From Streptomyces hainanensis (GTDB lineage Bacteria; Actinomycetota; Actinomycetes; Streptomycetales; Streptomycetaceae), in contig NZ_SMKI01000012.1 in assembly GCF_004348415.1 (NCBI RefSeq), positions 1 to 36,576 of the forward strand: a stretch of DNA of 36,576 bases. The letters are read 5' to 3'. The notes under the pieces were generated by a model. That model worked only from the letters and a program-made list of their open reading frames with translations. It did no database searches and was not told where the DNA came from. Position numbers and translations under genes: made by a program. Below are positions 32,072 through 36,576 of this stretch, one piece after another; the first letter of the stretch is position 1, and each line of letters opens with the position of its first letter.

Positions 32072-32146
32072 GGGACCGGCCGGGCGCGCGATGCCGCCGC
32101 GGCCCTACTCCCGGGCCACACCGAGTGGCGTGTCGCCGCCGACCCT

Positions 32147-32179
32147 GAGCCCGGATGGATCTCCGATCCATCCGGGCTC
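32147..32179. terminator. Perfect 15-pair hairpin after the hydrolase gene
   Basis: GAGCCCGGATGGATC, loop TCC, GATCCATCCGGGCTC. A very stable hairpin 75 bases past the stop, a likely transcription terminator. Confidence 0.75.
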
Positions 32180-32239
32180 CGACGTCGGCCCCGGCGGCGC
32201 GCGGGGAGAGCGCGTCAACACACGGGCGACACACCGAAG

Positions 32240-32270
32240 TTGAAAGTCGCGCGACGGATGATCACATCAT
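32240..32270 (+). promoter_or_regulatory. Candidate promoter and operator of the fascin-like gene
   Basis: TTGAAA (32240-32245) could be a -35 box. The inverted repeat ATGAT-CAC-ATCAT (32258-32270) covers the place where the -10 box should be, so a bound repressor there would block the promoter. About 85 bases of leader follow. Confidence 0.35.
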
Positions 32271-32358
32271 GTACGAGAATTGCGTCAGGAGTTCGACTTG
32301 GTGCTCACGGGCGGGGGGACTGGTGACCAGCCCGTGGCTGACAGAAGGAAGAACGTGA
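32269..32358 (+). CDS. Possible 29-codon upstream frame overlapping the fascin-like start
   Basis: From ATG 32269 a frame of 29 codons reads MYENCVRSSTWCSRAGGL and on to TEGRT. Its TGA overlaps the next gene's GTG as GTGA. This is the pattern of translational coupling, but no ribosome site precedes the ATG and no family is known. Low confidence. Confidence 0.25.
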   Translation: MYENCVRSSTWCSRAGGLVTSPWLTEGRT

Positions 32359-33038
32359 GACGCAAGTTCGCAGTCATGGCAAGCATTTGCGGCCTGCTGG
32401 CCGCCTCGGCACTCGGCGCGTCGACCACGGCCACCGCGGCCTCGGCGGCCGCGGCGACCGCCGCTGTGCCGGAGGGGTGGGAGAGGATCGACGGCGAGGC
32501 CGAGCTGGCGGACGTCCTGGCCGGGTCCACGGTGACCGCGCCGGCGGGGCAGGCGGACTCCGGGTTCGCCGCCCAGGACGTGATCGTCGAGGAGCGGTTG
32601 GCCATCGAGTCGGTGCGCAACTGGAACTTCGTCGCCACGGAGTTGAGCTACGCGGCCCCGAACACCGGCCTCCTGCGCGCCCGTTCCCTGGGCATCTTCG
32701 GGGCGTGGGAGGAGTTCAACTTCGTCTGGGACGACACCAACGGCACGTTCGCGATCCAGTCGCGGGCCAACGGCCTCTACGTCGCGGTCGAGAAGAACTT
32801 CACGGGCGACCGGCAGAACATGCTGCGCGCCCGCTCGGAGAGCATCGGCGGCTGGGAGCGGTTCGAGCTCTACCAGGACGAGGAGACCTTCGAGTTCGCC
32901 ATCCGGTCGACGCTGAACGGCCAGTGGGTCGCCATGGAGAACAACTACGGCGGCACTCTCCAGTATGTGCTGCGCGCCCGCTCCGCCCAGCCGTCCGGCT
33001 CCTGGGAGGCGTTCAACATCTACCAGGTCATCGGCTGA
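32355..33038 (+). CDS. Secreted fascin-like beta-trefoil protein
   Basis: A 227-residue exported protein. The signal peptide runs from the positive start VRRKFAVM through ICGLLAASALGASTTATA, cut near residues 30-40. The mature part has repeated blocks of about 45 residues: LLRARSLGIFGAWEEFNFVW, FAIQSRANGLYVAVEKNF, MLRARSESIGGWERFELY, FAIRSTLNGQWVAMENNY, VLRARSAQPSGSWEAFNIY. The pattern LRAR...WExF with F-x-I-x-S-x-x-N-G is that of fascin-type beta-trefoils, which bind polymers such as actin or polysaccharide. In Streptomyces its role is unknown; a cell-wall or polysaccharide-binding role is plausible. AAGGAAG lies six bases before the GTG. A hairpin terminator follows directly. Confidence 0.85.
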   Translation: MRRKFAVMASICGLLAASALGASTTATAASAAAATAAVPEGWERIDGEAELADVLAGSTVTAPAGQADSGFAAQDVIVEERLAIESVRNWNFVATELSYAAPNTGLLRARSLGIFGAWEEFNFVWDDTNGTFAIQSRANGLYVAVEKNFTGDRQNMLRARSESIGGWERFELYQDEETFEFAIRSTLNGQWVAMENNYGGTLQYVLRARSAQPSGSWEAFNIYQVIG

Positions 33039-33058
33039 CCCCGCGCGGTTCGTGACAC

Positions 33059-33093
33059 CCGGGCCCCACCGGAGACTCTCCGGTGGGGCCCGG
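33059..33093. terminator. 17-pair hairpin after the fascin-like gene
   Basis: CCGGGCCCCACCGGAGA and TCTCCGGTGGGGCCCGG are exact complements with one unpaired C between them. About 20 bases past the stop. Very stable, a likely terminator. Confidence 0.75.
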
Positions 33094-33278
33094 CTGAGCG
33101 TGAACACCCGCTCCCGCTCGACACCGAATAGCCGGAACAAGGATTGTCCGCACGCGGGTAGGGCGTCGCACAGCCCGGAACCGCGCGGCACGGCGGACGG
33201 CCCGGCGGCCCCGGCATCCTCCCGGGTCGGTTCCGCCGAGCCGGAGCGCGTGGGCGCGACCCGGTCGGGTCGTCGGCG

Positions 33279-33680
33279 TCAGTGTGCCGGGACCACGGCC
33301 TCCGCGGGCACCGGCACCGCCTCGGCCGGCCGCTGGTCGGTGGGCGGCACGGCCTCGGCCGGCTGCTGGTCGGTGGGCGGCACCTCGGCCGGCACCTCCT
33401 CCGCGGGCACCTCCTCCGCGGGCACCTCCTCCGCGGGCACCTCCTCGGCGGGCGCCGGCACCGGCACCGGCGCCTCGTCGATCGGCTCGGGGCGTACCCG
33501 CTCCTCCGCCGGCGCCTCGTCGGCCGGCGGCTCCGCCACCGGCACGGGCTCCGTCACCGGCCGCGCGGGCCGCTGGGCGGATTCGTCCGTGGCCGCGTTC
33601 GCCACCGCGGCCCAGGCGCCGGCCGCCAGGCAGGCGCCCGCGGCGCCGATGGCGAGGCGGCGCACAGCGCGTCGTGTCAT
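33279..33680 (-). CDS. Secreted Pro/Glu-rich repeat protein
   Basis: A 133-residue exported protein. The signal peptide is MTRRAVRRLAIGAAGACLAA with AWAAVANA following, cut near residue 29. The rest is a disordered chain of Pro, Ala, Glu and Val with five-residue units: EEVPA repeated four times, then PPTDQQPAEAV and PPTDQRPAEAV. No enzyme or anchor motif, no Cys pair, no LPxTG. It may be a wall-associated spacer. AGGGAG lies eight bases before the ATG. Its gene shares a divergent upstream region with the sigma factor gene, so control by that sigma factor is possible. Confidence 0.75.
   Translation of the reverse strand: MTRRAVRRLAIGAAGACLAAGAWAAVANAATDESAQRPARPVTEPVPVAEPPADEAPAEERVRPEPIDEAPVPVPAPAEEVPAEEVPAEEVPAEEVPAEVPPTDQQPAEAVPPTDQRPAEAVPVPAEAVVPAH
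33391..33450. repeat. Four 15-base tandem units inside the Pro/Glu-rich gene
   Basis: GGCACCTCCTCCGCG three times exactly, then once as GGCACCTCCTCGGCG. Encodes the EEVPA units. Fifteen bases keep the frame, so unit number can vary without breaking the gene. Confidence 0.85.
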
Positions 33681-33889
33681 GTCGTGACTCCCTTGTGAGA
33701 GGGCCGGCCGCGGCGTACCGCGCCGCCGGCCGGCGAAGGTCCTTGCACCCACCCAGTACGGGCATCCCCGCCCGGCGGGTTGCCCGGCGCCCACGAGACG
33801 AACCTCTCGTCCGCGCCGTGCAACCCGCGGGCGCCCCGCTCCGTACAACCGGGGAGGGGTCAACTGTCAGGCGCGGCGAAGGGTCCGTG

Positions 33890-34399
33890 GTGAGGGAAGC
33901 AGCCCGGGAACGCGAGTTCCGGGAGTTCGCCGAGGCACGGCAGCGGCATCTGCGGCGCAGTGCCTACCTGTTGTGCGGGGACTGGCACGAGGCGCAGGAC
34001 CTGACGCAGACGACGCTGATGAAGCTCTACGCGGCCTGGGGGCGGGTGCGGCGCGACGGCAACGTGGAGGCGTACGCCCGCACCATCCTGACCCGCACCT
34101 TCATCGACCAGCACCGCCGGCGCGGTTGGCGTGAGGAGGCCGTGGACCGGGTGCCCGAGCTGCCGGAGGGGCAGGGCCCCGAGCCGGAGCTGCGGATGGT
34201 GATGCGGGCGGCGCTGATGGCCCTGCCGCCGCGCTACCGGGCGGTGTTGGTGCTCCGCTTCTGGGAGGACTGGAGCGTGGAACAGACGGCGCAGGCGCTG
34301 CGGATCTCCACGGGCACGGTGAAGAGCCAGAGCGCCCGGGGGTTGGCCCACCTGCGTCGGCTCATCGAGCGGGAGGTCGGCGAGGTGCGCGGGAGATGA
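33890..34399 (+). CDS. SigE-family ECF RNA polymerase sigma factor
   Basis: A 169-residue extracytoplasmic-function sigma factor. Region 2 reads HLRRSAYLLCGDWHEAQDLT and QTTLMKLYAAWGRV, with the family's D/E-A-x-D-L-T core. Region 4 reads LPPRYRAVLVLRFWEDWSVE and TAQALRISTGTVKSQSARGL, the helix-turn-helix that binds the -35 box. It belongs to the SigE-like actinobacterial group (SigE70-type). A GTG at 33890 or at 33887 is the start; GAAGGG lies six bases before the first. It overlaps the next gene by four bases (ATGA), the classical layout of a sigma factor and its membrane regulator. The divergent secreted protein gene is a plausible target. Confidence 0.9.
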   Translation: MREAAREREFREFAEARQRHLRRSAYLLCGDWHEAQDLTQTTLMKLYAAWGRVRRDGNVEAYARTILTRTFIDQHRRRGWREEAVDRVPELPEGQGPEPELRMVMRAALMALPPRYRAVLVLRFWEDWSVEQTAQALRISTGTVKSQSARGLAHLRRLIEREVGEVRGR

Positions 34400-34797
34400 C
34401 ACGGATCATGGACAGGTCGAGCGGCGACGAGGAGCGGGGCGGGCCCGGCGAAGGTGCCCACGTGCGGGACGTCCTCGAGATCGTCGTCGGATCCGGCGCC
34501 GAGCCGCCGCTCGGCGACCTGACGGACGCGGCGGTCGCCGGCGGTCGCCGCGTCCGCCGGCGCCGCGGTGCGGCGCTGTTGGCGGGAGTCGCCACCGCGC
34601 TGCTGGTGGCGGTGTCGGCCACCGCCGCCCTGCGGCAAGCTGAGCCGGGGCCCGTCGGGCCGGCGCGGCCGACGCAGAGCCCCACCTCGGTGGAGCCCAC
34701 GCCCCGGCCGGCGGGTCCGGTGGTTCCGCCCACCGACGAGGTGGTGCCCTCCTCGAACCCCCAGGAACCGCAGGACGTCACGAACGGCTCGCGCTGA
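34396..34797 (+). CDS. Small membrane protein coupled to the sigma factor, probable anti-sigma factor
   Basis: A 133-residue protein with a charged cytosolic part (1-57), one TM helix near 59-78 (AALLAGVATALLVAVSATAA) and a Pro-rich outside tail. The layout, the position and the ATGA overlap with the sigma factor gene suggest an anti-sigma factor. The zinc-binding HxxxCxxC motif of ZAS anti-sigma factors is absent, so binding would rest on the N-terminal helix alone. An alternative is an unrelated membrane protein co-expressed with the sigma factor. Confidence 0.7.
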   Translation: MTRIMDRSSGDEERGGPGEGAHVRDVLEIVVGSGAEPPLGDLTDAAVAGGRRVRRRRGAALLAGVATALLVAVSATAALRQAEPGPVGPARPTQSPTSVEPTPRPAGPVVPPTDEVVPSSNPQEPQDVTNGSR

Positions 34798-34932
34798 CCG
34801 CGTCCGCCGCGGAACCTGTGATCGGTAGGACGGGGGCCGCCGCCATCCTGGACGCGTCCGCACCGTCCGCGCCTTGCCGTCCGCGCTCTCGCGCCTGCCG
34901 GTGACGCCGCACAGTCGAGAGGAACCCCGTCC

Positions 34933-35730
34933 ATGAGGATCACGACCTGGCTCGTCGCGATCGTCGGCCTCGGGCTGACCGTCCCCTACGTGCTGGAGGG
35001 GCTGAGCGGCGACGGCCCCGCCGGCTGGGTCAACGGCTTCCTCGCCGGGCCGATCCTGCTGCTCTTCGTGGTGCCGGACCTCTTCCTGCTCAGGTGGCTC
35101 ACCGGCGGGGGCGACCGCTCCGCGCGGGGCGACGTGCCGAAGGCGTTCCGCGGAGCGCCCCTCGCCATCGGCACCGTGGTGTCGACCGCGCGGACCGGGC
35201 TGTCCGTCAACGACCAGCCGCAGCTGGACATCGTGCTCGACGTCGACACGACGGAAGGCCGGTCGTTCCGGGCCGTGCTGCGGCGCGTCGTGGACCTGAC
35301 CGAACTGTCCACGCTGCGGGCCGGCCTCCAACTGCCCGTGCGGTACCGCCCCGGCGGCGGTGACGGCCGAGTGGTGCTGGCGTCGGACGCCGATCCGCGG
35401 GAGGTGCAGCGGACGCTGAGCCGCGTGCGGCTGGCCAAGGGGCAGATCACGGCGCGGCAACTGCGAGTGGGCGAGGAGGGCGTCGACACGAACGCCGTCG
35501 TCCTGGCGATGGCCCCCACCGGCGAGGTTCGTCACGACGCCGCGGTGGTGGACCTGACGCTCCGGGTGACGCGCGTCGACGGAACGATGTTCGACATCAC
35601 GCGGCGCAAGACCATACCCGCCACCGCGGTGGCGCGGCTCCAGCCCGGCATGGTGGTGCGTGCCCGCTACCTCCCGCACGACGAGACGGAGGTCGTGGTG
35701 CTCACCCCGGCCGACCCGAGCGTCCGGTGA
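34933..35730 (+). CDS. Two-helix membrane protein with duplicated cytosolic beta domain
   Basis: A 265-residue protein. TM helices lie near 3-24 and 31-56. The remaining 200 residues hold two similar segments: GTVVSTARTGLSVNDQPQLD then YRPGGGDGRVVLASD, and VVLAMAPTGEVRHDAAVVDL then YLPHDETEVVVLTPAD. Each has a turn, a long strand pair and a final VVL-type strand, so the domain looks duplicated, as in small OB-like or barrel folds. No enzyme motif. GAGAGGAA lies ten bases before the ATG. Function unknown. Confidence 0.8.
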   Translation: MRITTWLVAIVGLGLTVPYVLEGLSGDGPAGWVNGFLAGPILLLFVVPDLFLLRWLTGGGDRSARGDVPKAFRGAPLAIGTVVSTARTGLSVNDQPQLDIVLDVDTTEGRSFRAVLRRVVDLTELSTLRAGLQLPVRYRPGGGDGRVVLASDADPREVQRTLSRVRLAKGQITARQLRVGEEGVDTNAVVLAMAPTGEVRHDAAVVDLTLRVTRVDGTMFDITRRKTIPATAVARLQPGMVVRARYLPHDETEVVVLTPADPSVR

Positions 35731-35853
35731 GTGCCGGGGCGCGGGTCGACGATGACTTCGCGCCACGGGAGGAGTCTCCCCTTCGAACACCGTGCCGACC
35801 TGTTCGGTCCGGAGTGCGAGGCAGGGACGATTCGTGACAGGAGACTCGCTCAC

Positions 35854-36519
35854 ATGACTGATACGGGACTGACATCGGAGCGCGGTCCGAGGGCCGGGGT
35901 CTGGCCCCTGATCCGTCAGGAACGGGCGGCGCTGGCGGCCGATCTCACGATGCTGTCCGACGAACGGTGGGCGACGCCGTCGCTGTGCGCCGGCCTGTCG
36001 GTGCGTGAGGTACTGGCGCACCTCACCGCCGGGGCGAGCCTCACCCCGACGCGTTGGCTGGCGGGGGTGATCCGCTGCCGGTTCGACTTCGACAGGCAGG
36101 TGGCCCTGCGGCTGGCCGAGCAGCTCGGCGCGACCCCGGCCGAGACGTTGGAGCGGTTCCGCGGTGTCGTTCCCAGCAGGACCAAGCCTCCCCTGCCCGC
36201 GCTGGCCATGCTGGGCGAGACGATCGTGCACGGGGAGGACATCCGGCGCCCGCTGGGCATCCGCCGCGACCACCCGATCGAGGTGCTCACCCGGGTGGCC
36301 GAGTACTACCGGGGCTCCGATCTCGTGGTCGTCGCCAGGAAGCGCGTCGCCGGCCTCCGACTCGCCGCCACCGACGGCCCCTTCGACACCGGCTCCGGGC
36401 CGCTGGTCTCCGGCACCACCCTGGCGCTGACGATGGCCATGACCGGGCGCGAGACGTTCCTCGACGACCTGGCGGGCGACGGTGTCCCGCTGCTGCGCGA
36501 GCGTCGCGGGATGTCCTGA
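35854..36519 (+). CDS. Maleylpyruvate isomerase N-domain (DinB-like) protein
   Basis: A 221-residue protein of the mycothiol-dependent maleylpyruvate isomerase N-domain (TIGR03083) group, a four-helix metal-binding bundle. Signature text: LTMLSDERWATPSLCAGLSV, REVLAHLTAGASL with the first His, and GETIVHGEDIRRPLG, where His and Asp complete the metal site. Such proteins use mycothiol as cofactor in actinobacteria; the substrate is not known from sequence. AGGAG lies about ten bases before the ATG; a longer in-frame start at 35731 has no support. The last 57 bases of the window hold nothing more. Confidence 0.85.
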   Translation: MTDTGLTSERGPRAGVWPLIRQERAALAADLTMLSDERWATPSLCAGLSVREVLAHLTAGASLTPTRWLAGVIRCRFDFDRQVALRLAEQLGATPAETLERFRGVVPSRTKPPLPALAMLGETIVHGEDIRRPLGIRRDHPIEVLTRVAEYYRGSDLVVVARKRVAGLRLAATDGPFDTGSGPLVSGTTLALTMAMTGRETFLDDLAGDGVPLLRERRGMS

Positions 36520-36576
36520 CGAGTGGCTGTCCGCGCGATCTCTCGCGGGAGGGGCGCCCGGGCGGCGGGGGTGGCG

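Noticed and set aside
1-36576. CRISPR array, tRNA, rRNA, replication origin or telomere end
   Set aside because: No spaced repeats of CRISPR type, no cloverleaf or rRNA signature, no DnaA-box cluster and no palindrome series as in Streptomyces telomeres were found by eye.

Overview
The window is very GC-rich actinobacterial DNA and looks like a Streptomyces chromosome arm. Four things point there: strong GC bias at third codon positions, a decayed gene for the telomere-capping terminal protein Tpg, rare TTA (bldA-type) codons at the start of two genes, and the gene families present (SigE-type ECF sigma factor, DUF5937-type regulator, pentapeptide, fascin-like and STAND/TPR proteins). No tRNA, rRNA or CRISPR array was seen.

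Left part (1-8.4 kb) is accessory and partly decayed. It holds a secreted-size LecB/PA-IIL-type calcium lectin flanked by a diverged direct repeat, a membrane Ser/Thr kinase, the tpg relic, a VOC protein, an IS5-type transposase relic, a NUDIX hydrolase, a small membrane protein, a pentapeptide-repeat protein, a winged-helix regulator and two truncated gene fragments, one from a flavin-dependent monooxygenase.

Middle part (8.4-16.7 kb) is one functional unit. A tightly coupled peptide/nickel-type ABC transporter operon (binding protein, two permeases, fused double ATPase; minus strand) diverges from two FMN-dependent monooxygenase genes (plus strand). A Cys-ending leader peptide precedes the monooxygenases, which suggests control by cysteine or sulfur supply and a role in taking up and desulfurising an organosulfur compound. 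Next comes folD on the minus strand behind a ZTP riboswitch.

From 17.7 to 24.4 kb: a truncated 3' gene end, a GNAT acetyltransferase, a three-gene operon joining a long-chain isoprenyl diphosphate synthase to an MpaB/Lcp-type oxygenase and a small helical protein, a YceI protein, and a beta-propeller-like protein. From 24.4 to 28.0 kb a small protein is translationally coupled to a STAND-like NTPase with TPRs. The two proteins share a short Gly/His motif, so they are a candidate signalling pair.

Right part (28-36.6 kb): a membrane-anchored duplicated-domain protein, a C-terminal relic of a lanthionine synthetase whose zinc-binding cysteines are lost, a VOC protein, a chloroperoxidase-type hydrolase, a secreted fascin-like protein, a secreted Pro/Glu repeat protein, an ECF sigma factor with a coupled membrane partner, a membrane protein and a maleylpyruvate-isomerase-like protein. 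Several strong hairpins separate these transcription units. All family assignments come from reading motifs, with no database search.
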